64,000 nt of DNA from CAVRXT01 sp049644285. GTDB lineage: Bacteria > Acidobacteriota > Terriglobia > Acidiferrales > UBA7541. The position numbers were made by a program, and so were the translations under genes. Below the pieces are notes generated by a model that was given only the letters and a program-made list of their open reading frames with translations, was not told the origin of the DNA and did not search any database. Location of the stretch: NCBI GenBank assembly GCA_049644285.1, contig JBARRP010000219.1, positions 26,129 through 90,128 on the forward strand. Reading direction: 5' to 3'. This document shows, one piece after another, positions 44,511 through 51,890 of the stretch (position 1 is the stretch's first letter; every line of letters begins with the position of its first letter).

Positions 44511-45161
44511 TTAGCTGGCGACGCGGGCCTTCAACTTGACGCGGCCGCCTTCGATGCTGACGGTGTACTCGACCTCACGGCAACCCTTTTTCTTGAGGTC
44601 GTCCGTCTTCTGGCGGACAAATTTTTCAAAGTCCTTGAGGCTAGGGCCGCCCGCACTCTCACCCGCCTCTCGCCGCGCTTCCTGCAACTTGTGGTAGAGG
44701 GTTTCGAGTTTTTCCGTCTCGCTTGCGGGATTCGAGAACGACATTGCAAAAAGTGGCGCCGGTGGCTGGGCAGGCGATGACGGATGAGGAGCAACACCGT
44801 GAGTCCCGGCGGGCGGAGGTGCTTGGGCTTCCTGGGCCTGCCGGCGAGCGCGTTCCGCCTCGATCGCTTTGGCCGCGGCCCCGAAGTGATGCTGGGTAAC
44901 ACTTCCTTCCTTCTGCAGCAGCTTCTTCCGCCACATGTCCTGATACTTGGCGTAGGTCTGCGCGATGTTGTTGTAGCGGAACCGCTGGGCAAAATTGACC
45001 TCTGCGGTGCGGTCGGCGTAGCGCTTGATCATTTGTTCGACGCGCCATTGCGTGTCGGAAGGGGGACGCGGGCGCCCGCCGCCAAAGAATTGCTCGTACT
45101 CGATCTTCAGCCGGCGAATATCGGATTCGAGGAGAGTCAGGTCTTCGTCAACACTGGCCAT
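44511..45161 (-). CDS. Uncharacterised coiled-coil protein (MXAN_5187-C-like)
   Basis: Protein of 216 residues, soluble and highly charged. Residues 1-100 look helical (LLESDIRRLKIEYEQFFGGGRPRPPSDTQ, RFRYNNIAQTYAKYQDMWRKKL), a Pro/Ala/His linker follows, and the C-terminal ~70 residues read LKDFEKFVRQKTDDLKKKGCREVEYTVSIEGGRVKLKAR. From memory this matches a family named after the C-terminal part of the myxobacterial MXAN_5187 protein, of unknown function, shared by Myxococcota and Acidobacteriota. No signal peptide. It is upstream of purH on the same strand and divergent from selA. Confidence 0.65.
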   Translation of the reverse strand: MASVDEDLTLLESDIRRLKIEYEQFFGGGRPRPPSDTQWRVEQMIKRYADRTAEVNFAQRFRYNNIAQTYAKYQDMWRKKLLQKEGSVTQHHFGAAAKAIEAERARRQAQEAQAPPPAGTHGVAPHPSSPAQPPAPLFAMSFSNPASETEKLETLYHKLQEARREAGESAGGPSLKDFEKFVRQKTDDLKKKGCREVEYTVSIEGGRVKLKARVAS

Positions 45162-45304
45162 GGCTTTGAGCGAACCAATTAAAGCCGAAACTCAAGCGTA
45201 GAAGGAGACTCGTGCCGCGTCAATCACGCTGAAGCGCAGGTTGCCGCAATGGGTACGCCTGGCGATTGCGTGCGCCTAGCGCGCTGTGATGAAATAGCTT
45301 GGCC

Positions 45305-46738
45305 ATGAATCCCCAGGCTGATTCCGCGGCTAAGATGCGCGAGGACTCGAGCGCGCGGCTGCGCGAGATTCCTTCCGTGGATGAATTGCTCTCGCGGCCG
45401 CGAATCATGGAGCTCTTCGCTCGCGCCGGGCGCGGCCTGGTGACGGAAAAAACGCGCGCGGTCCTCGCAGAAGTGCGGGCGCGAATCGCGCAGGAGAAGA
45501 ATCCGGACATAGGCGCTGCCGAAGTCGCCAGCGTGGAAGCCCGGATCGCAGCAGAAGTGGAAAGAGCGCTCGCTCCGTCGCTCGTTCACGTCATCAACGC
45601 AACCGGCGTGGTTCTGCACACGAACCTGGGCCGTGCCCCGCTCCCTGTAGAGGCGATCGAGCACCTGCGCGAAACGGCGGCGCGCTACTCGAATCTGGAA
45701 TACGACATTGCCAGCGGCGAGCGCGGAAAACGCGATGTGCACACCGGACGACTTCTCGCGGAGCTGGTGGGCGCCGAAGCGGCGATCGTGGTCAACAACA
45801 ACGCCGCCGCTATTTTCCTGGTGTTGAATACGCTGGCCAAGGGAGCTGAAGTCATCGTCTCTCGCGGCGAGTTGATCGAAATCGGTGACGGCTTCCGTAT
45901 CCCCGACATCATGGCGGAGAGCGGCGCGGTCCTTCGCGAGGTGGGTACAACGAATCGCACCCGGATCGCCGATTACGAACGCGCCGTCAGCGAACGGACA
46001 CGGCTGCTGCTGCGCGTGCACCCCTCGAATTTCCGCATTACCGGGTTCACCGAACGGCCTTCCCTCGAAGAAATGGTCGCGCTCGGAAGACGCTTCCAGC
46101 TCCCCGTGTTCGAAGACCTTGGATCGGGCTGCCTCGCGGACCTCGCAGCGAGCGGAATTTCGGAGCCGGTCGCGCGCGAAAGCTTCCTGGCGGGTGCGGC
46201 GGTGGTTTCCTTCAGCGGAGATAAACTGCTCGGCGGCCCTCAGGCCGGAATCATCGCGGGGAAGAAAGAACTGATCGAGCGTATTCGCCGGAATCCGCTG
46301 TTTCGGGCGCTGCGCGTGGATAAACTGACGATTGGCGTGCTCGAAATCGCGCTGCGAGCGTACCTGCGGGGCTCGGTCGATGATATTCCGGCGCTGCGGA
46401 TGATCCGGACTTCGGAAGCTGAAATCGCGCGCCGCGCCGCTGCATTTTGTGAACGGCTGCGGACGGAGTTGCCCGCGGACGCATCGATTGAAATTCGCGC
46501 GGGGTCGTCTGTAATCGGAGGCGGCTCGACACCGGATCAGCAGCTTCCAACTCATCTCATCGCTGTGCGCAGCCGGCGGCATTCGGCGGTCGAGCTCGAA
46601 GAGCGCCTGCGCCGTCCAGAGCGCGGCGTGCCGGTGATCGCTCGAATCGAGGACGATTCTCTCGTCGTCGATCTCCGCACCATATTCCCCGATGAAGAAT
46701 CGGTGTTGGTCTCCGCTCTGGTCGCTGCCCTTCGCTGA
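45305..46738 (+). CDS. selA: L-seryl-tRNA(Sec) selenium transferase
   Basis: Protein of 477 residues, a PLP enzyme that turns Ser-tRNA(Sec) into selenocysteyl-tRNA(Sec) with selenophosphate. Seen are the N-terminal IPSVDELL, the signature VINATGVVLHTNLGRAPL, YSNLEYD, GAEAAIVVNNNAAA, EIGDGFRIPDI, REVGTTNRT, FEDLGSG and the PLP lysine in FSGDKLLGGPQAG. Length and N-terminal domain match true SelA rather than the short SelA-like paralogues. ATG at 45305 is preferred to the TTG two codons earlier. selB, selC and selD are not in the window. Its presence means the cell decodes UGA as selenocysteine, which supports the reading of the peroxiredoxin at 14403-14885. Confidence 0.95.
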   Translation: MNPQADSAAKMREDSSARLREIPSVDELLSRPRIMELFARAGRGLVTEKTRAVLAEVRARIAQEKNPDIGAAEVASVEARIAAEVERALAPSLVHVINATGVVLHTNLGRAPLPVEAIEHLRETAARYSNLEYDIASGERGKRDVHTGRLLAELVGAEAAIVVNNNAAAIFLVLNTLAKGAEVIVSRGELIEIGDGFRIPDIMAESGAVLREVGTTNRTRIADYERAVSERTRLLLRVHPSNFRITGFTERPSLEEMVALGRRFQLPVFEDLGSGCLADLAASGISEPVARESFLAGAAVVSFSGDKLLGGPQAGIIAGKKELIERIRRNPLFRALRVDKLTIGVLEIALRAYLRGSVDDIPALRMIRTSEAEIARRAAAFCERLRTELPADASIEIRAGSSVIGGGSTPDQQLPTHLIAVRSRRHSAVELEERLRRPERGVPVIARIEDDSLVVDLRTIFPDEESVLVSALVAALR

Positions 46739-46844
46739 AGCCGGATTAGCCACAGGGATGCAGGGAGAAAGCGAGGACAGACAGCCCTAGCCCGAATCGC
46801 TCAAGAGGGGAATGTCATGGCTGTTTGCGCGCAGCCGGGCGAGC

Positions 46845-46864
46845 GGGCACGGCATGCCGTGCTC
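46845..46864. repeat. Dispersed palindrome copy 3 (GGGCACGG-CATG-CCGTGCTC)
   Basis: Intergenic copy between selA and larB, followed by CTACGG as in copy 4. One mismatch at the outer end of the stem. Confidence 0.7.
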
Positions 46865-46926
46865 CTACGGCCTGAGGATACATTCTGCGCGGAGGCAACG
46901 CCCGGAAGTGTGGTGAGAAATGCGGG

Positions 46927-47697
46927 TTAGAGGCGATTGATGACGCTGGCGACGCAGGCCGCGCCGAAACCGTTGTCAATGTTTACGACGCTGACATTTG
47001 AAGCGCAACTGTTCAGCATCGCCAAGAGCGCTGTGATTCCGCCAAAGCTCGCCCCATAGCCGACGCTGGTCGGCACGGCAATCACGGGAATTCCCACGAG
47101 GCCCGCCACCACGCTTGGAAGCGCCCCTTCCATCCCTGCCACGCAGACGATCACACGCGCCTCGGCGAGTTTCTTGCGATGCCCAAGCAAGCGGTGCAGC
47201 CCGGCTACGCCCACGTCGTACAAAGACTCAGCGCGGTTGCCAAGCATTTCTGCGGTGACGAGGGCCTCCTCGGCAACTGGTATATCGCTTGTCCCCGCGG
47301 TCACAACAAGAATCAGACCTTTGCCAACGATGGCGCGGCTTCGAGGGATCGCAATCGTGCCCGACAATGGGTAGAACTTCGCTCGCGGCGCGCCTTTCCT
47401 CTCGCGTTTCAACTTGCGAATGGCGGAATAGGTCTTCTCGTCCGCCCGGGTGATGAGAATGTTGTGGGAGGCCTTTGCGCGTAGCATCCCTCGAACGATC
47501 TGCGCCACCTGTTGTGGCGTCTTTCCTCGCGCGAAGATCACTTCGGGATAGCCCTGGCGCAGGCCGCGATGGTGATCGATCTTGGCAAAGCCCAAGTCCT
47601 CGAAGGGCAACTGCTTCAGACGCTCGACGGCGCGCGCCGCTGTAAGGCGGCCGGTCTGCACAGCCTCAAGGAATTGCCGAATGTCGCGCTCGTCCAT
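46927..47697 (-). CDS. larB: Nickel pincer cofactor biosynthesis protein LarB
   Basis: Protein of 256 residues. LarB carboxylates and hydrolyses nicotinic acid adenine dinucleotide as the first step to the nickel-pincer cofactor of lactate racemase and related enzymes. The C-terminal half has the PurE-like fold with VTAGTSDIPVAEEA, YDVGVAGLHRLL, VCVAGMEGALPSVVAGLV and VPTSVGYGASFGG; the N-terminal part has LGFAKIDHHRGLRQGYPEVIF. ATG at 47697 follows directly after an in-frame TTG. larC and larE are not in the window. It is convergent with selA. Confidence 0.93.
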   Translation of the reverse strand: MDERDIRQFLEAVQTGRLTAARAVERLKQLPFEDLGFAKIDHHRGLRQGYPEVIFARGKTPQQVAQIVRGMLRAKASHNILITRADEKTYSAIRKLKRERKGAPRAKFYPLSGTIAIPRSRAIVGKGLILVVTAGTSDIPVAEEALVTAEMLGNRAESLYDVGVAGLHRLLGHRKKLAEARVIVCVAGMEGALPSVVAGLVGIPVIAVPTSVGYGASFGGITALLAMLNSCASNVSVVNIDNGFGAACVASVINRL

Positions 47698-47893
47698 CAA
47701 TTGCCTGCTCTGCAGTGCATTCTATCATCGCCTTAGCAAGCACCGCTTTTACAGTCAGCTCAGGCCGGATGAATTCGCTTGAGTGCGGATCCAAGCATGA
47801 TCCCTCGATCAACTGAGCAAACTAGTGGGTTGGCTGTTCCGTAGGCGCGAGGCGCGCGGCTGCTTTGATGCGTAAGTCGGGGAATCGTGGACG

Positions 47894-48115
47894 CTACTTT
47901 TTCGAGGCGGCCTTGTTCGCGTACTTCTTCTGGAAGCGCTCGACGCGGCCCGCGGTATCGATGAGCTTCTGCTTGCCGGTGAAGAACGGGTGGCAGGCAG
48001 AGCAGATTTCGACGCGGATCATTTCGCCCTTGTGGGTCGAACGCGTTTGGAAAGTGCTCCCGCAGGCACAATGCACGGTCACGGGATGATAATCGGGATG
48101 AATTCCTTCTTTCAT
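47894..48115 (-). CDS. rpmE: 50S ribosomal protein L31 (zinc-binding type)
   Basis: Protein of 73 residues. It begins MKEGIHPDYHPVTVHCACG and holds two CxxC-type pairs (CAC and CSAC), the zinc site of the C+ form of L31, then HPFFTGKQKLIDTAGRVERF. A C-terminal Lys/Ala tail (KYANKAASKK) is typical. Zinc-containing L31 is released under zinc limitation in bacteria that also have a zinc-free copy; no such copy is seen here. It stands alone, with larB in the same direction 200 bases further on. Confidence 0.96.
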   Translation of the reverse strand: MKEGIHPDYHPVTVHCACGSTFQTRSTHKGEMIRVEICSACHPFFTGKQKLIDTAGRVERFQKKYANKAASKK

Positions 48116-48360
48116 GATGGGGCTCCAATCGGCTCGGGCCGGTCTGCGCGAGGCTCCGGCAAAGGCCGGCGCTACTATCGCGTCGCTAGGCCCACGAGCA
48201 AGCTCTATTTTACGCTATACGGCAAGGATTGCCAACTCGTCGGCAAGCGCCCAGGTTCGCTGAATTCGAGACCAAGTCCGCCGGCGAATGGCCGAATCCA
48301 CTGGTGCCAAAGGTTGCAAGCCGAAACAATCCACCCAGGAAGGCTTCCACCCGAGGCACT

Positions 48361-49131
48361 TCAAGCAGGTTTCACGGCAGTCAGAGTAACTGCGACGGCG
48401 CGAACCCTGCCGCCCGGCTGAGACTGTGCGGGACGCTCAGCGACTCGCTGGATTTCTCCAAAGCCGGCGGCCGTTATGGTGTCAAGGTATTCCTGTTCCT
48501 CGAGAGCACCAGCAACGCAGGCGCACCAGTTGCCCGCACTGGCTCGCTCGTATAAGCTGTGAATCTCCTGCTCAGGCCCGCGCAGCACGATATCCGCAAC
48601 CGAAATCCTTCCTCCGGGCTTCAGGACGCGGAAGAGCTCGCGATAGACCGCCCCTTTATCGGGAGCCAGATTGATGACGCAGTTGCTGATGGCTGCATCG
48701 GCGCTCGCATCACCCAGAGGCAAACGAGCAATGTCAGCCTCGGTGAAGGTTACGTTCGCAAAGCCCGCTCGGGCAGCTATGGCGCGAGCTCTTTCGACCA
48801 TCTCACGGGTGAGGTCGAAGCCGAACACGCGGCCGGTTGGTCCGACTCGCTGCGCGGCGAGAAAAGTATCCATTCCGGCGCCCGATCCGAGGTCAACCAC
48901 CGTGTGGCCGGGTTTGAGACCCGCAGAGCGGACCGGCGCGCCACTGCCTTCGTGGAGATAGGCACCTGTTGGCACCGAAGCGATTTCTTCCACGGTATAG
49001 TCGGACCGAACCTCAGACGTGCCGCAGCAAGATGTTGCTGCGGTTGCATCACTGCGAGTTCGAGCCACTTCGCCGTAGGCTGAACGCACTGCCTCGTGGA
49101 TTTGCTCGGGCCCTTGATTTATGTCCGCCAT
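48361..49131 (-). CDS. arsM: Arsenite S-adenosylmethionine methyltransferase
   Basis: Protein of 256 residues. ArsM methylates As(III) to volatile or less toxic methylarsenicals. SAM motifs: VVDLGSGAGMDTFLAA, FGFDLTREMVERAR, and FRVLKPGGRISVADIV. The arsenic-binding cysteines appear as TSCCG near residue 35, SNCVINL near 150 and NWCACVAGAL near 200. The usual N-terminal YGEVA-start is present. ATG at 49131 has AAGGAGA before it. It is 51 bases after arsR and read in the same direction, so both are under the operator ahead of arsR. Confidence 0.93.
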   Translation of the reverse strand: MADINQGPEQIHEAVRSAYGEVARTRSDATAATSCCGTSEVRSDYTVEEIASVPTGAYLHEGSGAPVRSAGLKPGHTVVDLGSGAGMDTFLAAQRVGPTGRVFGFDLTREMVERARAIAARAGFANVTFTEADIARLPLGDASADAAISNCVINLAPDKGAVYRELFRVLKPGGRISVADIVLRGPEQEIHSLYERASAGNWCACVAGALEEQEYLDTITAAGFGEIQRVAERPAQSQPGGRVRAVAVTLTAVKPA

Positions 49132-49182
49132 CGTTTCTCCTTTTGCAAGACCGCTCTTTTATCGTTGGCCACGGTCAAGTCC

Positions 49183-49500
49183 TCATAAAGCGCGCAGCCA
49201 CCGGGCGAGGTCATCGAGGGCTTTCTCTTTGCGACAGCAATAAAGCCATCGGCCGATTTTCCGGGTCTCGATGAGCCCGGCTTCGCGAAGCCGCCGGACA
49301 TGATGCGTGATAGTGGGCTGGCGCAGACCGAGCACTTGTTCGAAGTCACAGACGCACATGCCCGGGTCGCGCTTGCTGACCTGCTCACAGGAGCAGCAGC
49401 CGGGCCATTTCAACAGCTCGAGAATCCGCTGGCGCACCGGATCTCCCAGCGCCTGAAGCTGCCGCAGTCTACGCTCTTCCCGCGAACCCCCGCGCTTCAT
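49183..49500 (-). CDS. arsR: ArsR-family arsenic-responsive repressor
   Basis: Protein of 105 residues, a winged-helix ArsR/SmtB regulator. The metal site MCVCDFE lies in the helix preceding the recognition helix (LRQPTITHHVRRLREAGLIETRKIGRWLYC). Two extra cysteine clusters occur: CCSC about 15 residues before the CVC motif, and YCC near the C-terminus. ATG at 49500 is a few bases from the operator palindrome. As(III) binding should release it from DNA and induce arsM. The overall length and order are normal for ArsR. Confidence 0.94.
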   Translation of the reverse strand: MKRGGSREERRLRQLQALGDPVRQRILELLKWPGCCSCEQVSKRDPGMCVCDFEQVLGLRQPTITHHVRRLREAGLIETRKIGRWLYCCRKEKALDDLARWLRAL

Positions 49501-49502
49501 AC

Positions 49503-49518
49503 ATAGATGATCATCTAT
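49503..49518. promoter_or_regulatory. ArsR operator palindrome
   Basis: ATAGATGATCATCTAT is a perfect 16-base palindrome ending three bases before the arsR start codon. A minus-strand -35 box TTGACA is at 49530-49535, so the operator covers the likely -10 region. Confidence 0.85.
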
Positions 49519-49566
49519 ATGTTACTTCTTGTCAAGCCCATCGATGGACGAGACGACGAGACAAGC

Positions 49567-49594
49567 AGATCCCTCGGTCCGCTCGGGATGACAG
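49567..49594. repeat. GTCATCCCGAGCG-GAGGGATCT repeat copy
   Basis: Minus-strand copy of the family also present at 12442-12470 and 14205-14314. Intergenic, between arsR and the GGDEF-PilZ gene. Confidence 0.45.
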
Positions 49595-49665
49595 AGAAGG
49601 GACTCTTTCTGCAAACGGTGAAGCCGTGCCCTGACGACAAGAGTGCGACCGCCCCGGTCGAGGCC

Positions 49666-49684
49666 GGGCACGCATGCCGTGCCC
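49666..49684. repeat. Dispersed palindrome copy 4 (GGGCACG-CATG-CCGTGCCC)
   Basis: Same family as copies 1-3, one base missing in the left arm; followed by CTACGG like copy 3. Intergenic. Confidence 0.7.
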
Positions 49685-49800
49685 CTACGGCTGCATACGG
49701 GGTTGCCGGGACGCCGCGGTGGAGAGCCGCGAAAGCCCTGGCGAGAATGACGGCCATGAAAGAGTGCGAAGCAGTGGCTGGTGGGTGGCGCGTGAAAGGT

Positions 49801-50994
49801 TCAGGAGACGAAGGCGCAGCCAACGCGCGTGCGGCCGCCTTCGCCTTTAAGCGTATATGCCTTTCGCAGGCTCACGCGCACCGGGGGAAGGATCGGCACG
49901 TGCAGCGTAGCGTAGAACTGGTTGGGCAACTCTTCCGGTTTTTCGAGGGAGAGCGCCACGCCGCCGTAACTGAGATCAATGACCGACCCGGTTTTTTGCG
50001 CCGTTTCCGTGAGCGCGGCATATGCACGGGTTCCGGCGAGAGAGACGCGCTCCCATTTGCGGCGCTCGGCTCCCGGGGCGGGATGAGGCGCGGCACTCGT
50101 CGCCGGCGGAGGCACAACGGCGGGCTTTGGTGAAGGCGCGGCAACGGGGGCTTCCCGTGGGGGCTGGGATTCGAGTGGGATCACGCGCGGCTGCGAGCGG
50201 CTTGAATGCTTGAGTTGATACAAGCGTTCGTCGGCGAGACGCAGCAAAGTGTCCTTCTCTTCGCCATCCTGCGGATGCACCGCAACGCCAAAATCAAGGG
50301 CCACGGCAATATCCAGATGCAACGGACGTGTTTCGGTTTCGTATTGCGCGCGAACGCGGCGGCAAAGGGTGATCGCCTGTTCAGGATCGGTCTGCGGCAG
50401 CAGAAGAGCGAATTCATCCCCGCCGATGCGAAACGCGAAATCGGAAGCACGCATCGTCTTGCGCAGGGTTGCGGCAGCCAACTGCAGCACCTGATCTCCC
50501 TTGAGATGGCCGTGTTGATCGTTGACTTCCTTCAAGCGATGCAGATCGAGAATAACGACGGCAAGGTTCTGGGTGTAGCGGCGAGCCCGGTTCAACTCTT
50601 TGTCGCAATACTCATCGAAAAGCCGCCGGTTGTAGAGCCCGGTCAATGCATCGGTGGCGGCATTGATCTGAAGCTTCTTGAACTCATCGTATTCCATCAG
50701 GACAGGGACACGCATCTGGCTGTTCGAAGCCAAAACATCGAGCATTGCGGTCTTCAGAGAAACGGGCTTGCCGAGGCTTTCCGCGAATGCCTGGCGACGG
50801 CGAAGAATTTCACTCCAGTATTCAAGGCTCTGTGTGTCACTGAGCTCAAGTTGCGAAATGTTTCGAAAAAATCGCTGCAAGAATTGCCCGCGAGCAGATT
50901 CCTCGAGTCCGTCGAGCGTATCGACGAGCAAGTCGAGGAACGAATCTTCCGACGATGGCTGAGATGAGGAGGGAGCGCCGGGTTGGGGCATCAC
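49801..50994 (-). CDS. GGDEF diguanylate cyclase with C-terminal PilZ domain
   Basis: Protein of 397 residues. The N-terminal ~120 residues are helical and of unknown type. The GGDEF domain spans about 135-290: TDALTGLYNRR at its start and the intact catalytic loop RIGGDEFAL. A Pro/Ala linker follows. The C-terminal PilZ domain (about 310-395) has the c-di-GMP motif RKWER (RxxxR) and DLSYGG (DxSxxG). So one protein may both make and bind c-di-GMP, for example as feedback or to relocate. No signal peptide. A strong sigma54-type promoter lies 60 bases upstream. Confidence 0.93.
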   Translation of the reverse strand: MMPQPGAPSSSQPSSEDSFLDLLVDTLDGLEESARGQFLQRFFRNISQLELSDTQSLEYWSEILRRRQAFAESLGKPVSLKTAMLDVLASNSQMRVPVLMEYDEFKKLQINAATDALTGLYNRRLFDEYCDKELNRARRYTQNLAVVILDLHRLKEVNDQHGHLKGDQVLQLAAATLRKTMRASDFAFRIGGDEFALLLPQTDPEQAITLCRRVRAQYETETRPLHLDIAVALDFGVAVHPQDGEEKDTLLRLADERLYQLKHSSRSQPRVIPLESQPPREAPVAAPSPKPAVVPPPATSAAPHPAPGAERRKWERVSLAGTRAYAALTETAQKTGSVIDLSYGGVALSLEKPEELPNQFYATLHVPILPPVRVSLRKAYTLKGEGGRTRVGCAFVS

Positions 50995-51053
50995 TGGGAT
51001 CCGCCGTCTCTAGATTACCCTAAGGTCTAGCGAAGCGGGGGCGCAATGGTCTC

Positions 51054-51072
51054 AAGCAATGGGAAGGCCAAT
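51054..51072 (-). promoter_or_regulatory. Sigma54 (-24/-12) promoter candidate for the GGDEF-PilZ gene
   Basis: Minus strand ATTGGCCTTCCCATTGCTT: GG at 51068-51069 and GC at 51056-51057, ten bases apart, with TTGGC and TTGCT boxes close to the sigma54 consensus TTGGCAC-N5-TTGCW. The start codon is about 60 bases downstream. Confidence 0.65.
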
Positions 51073-51249
51073 GGAGGAAGAAAAAGACTTTCCCATGTGC
51101 GCGTAAACCTTTGCACTTTCAGAGACATGTTCTGGCCGGTCTGCGCCAGGTTTAGGCAAATTTTCTCTCGAGCAGGAATGTAGAAACGGATTTGCCATTT
51201 TAGGCGAAGAAATGCAACATTCGTGTCAACGGTTTTCGCGGCCGGATCG

Positions 51250-51639
51250 TCAGTCGAGCGGTTTCACAAACTCTAGGCCGACGAGATGAACGTCCCCGGC
51301 TTTTTCTTGCCTGCGAACTCGTGCCTGGATTGGGGGCATACCAGCGGGGACCAAGCCTGCAGAGGAAACTGACGGGACAGGGATTGTAAGCGTAATAATC
51401 TCCTGCAGACGAAGCGATCGGGATGTTGCGAGGAACGCACCAATCGCGCTGATATCAAGCGTTTTCGCGAGTTCCAAGAGCTCTTCACCATAGGCATCGA
51501 CTCCGCGAACGAACACGGGGACCTGCAACCTGATTCGGGCGCATCGCCGCTGTTCTCCGGAGGAGGATGACATGCTGCCACTTTGGACAAGGCTTTCTCG
51601 GATGCCCATCAGTACCCCAGTTATAGTACGCATAACCAT
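51250..51639 (-). CDS. PilZ-domain protein (c-di-GMP receptor)
   Basis: Protein of up to 129 residues. The PilZ motifs are RRCARIRL (RxxxR-type start) and DISAIGAFL (DxSxxG), followed by the strand pattern ITLTIPVP and a late VHLVGLEFV. It most likely binds c-di-GMP and passes the signal to an unseen partner. The first ATG (51639) gives a 30-residue lead; ATG at 51573, just before the PilZ core, is also possible, and neither has a clear SD. It lies between the GGDEF-PilZ gene and the histidine kinase, on the minus strand. Confidence 0.82.
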   Translation of the reverse strand: MVMRTITGVLMGIRESLVQSGSMSSSSGEQRRCARIRLQVPVFVRGVDAYGEELLELAKTLDISAIGAFLATSRSLRLQEIITLTIPVPSVSSAGLVPAGMPPIQARVRRQEKAGDVHLVGLEFVKPLD

Positions 51640-51890
51640 GGCAATTTAATGGCAAAGTCTGGAGCGGTTTTTGAGGAGACCATGTAAGCGGGGGCTTTTA
51701 AGCGACTTGCCGACTGTTCCAAATGCTTCTCGGAGCGGCGCGACCCCTAAGGCGTTTGGGAATTTGTTCCAGACGTTTTCTCCTAATGCGCAAAGTAGAA
51801 CGCCTTTACCATTGACACTCCGGGGTCCCTCTGCGAGCATCAATCTTTAGCAAGTGGACATCCAGGTGAGAAGAAAACTATGAGGCGGGT

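Noticed and set aside
45224..46753. A 509-residue minus-strand frame opposite selA
   Set aside because: SelA motifs on the plus strand are complete; the opposite frame has no family features.
46739..46926. Possible selC (tRNA-Sec) next to selA
   Set aside because: No cloverleaf, T-loop GTTCGA or CCA-like end could be found in the selA flanks.
51639..51654. A fifth GG-N10-GC string (TGGCAATTTAATGGC) upstream of the kinase gene
   Set aside because: The -12 box is TGGC instead of TTGC and it is 240 bases from the start codon; GG-N10-GC alone is frequent by chance.
51646..51843. A 65-residue minus-strand frame between the PilZ and kinase genes
   Set aside because: No ribosome-binding site, no recognisable family and atypical composition.
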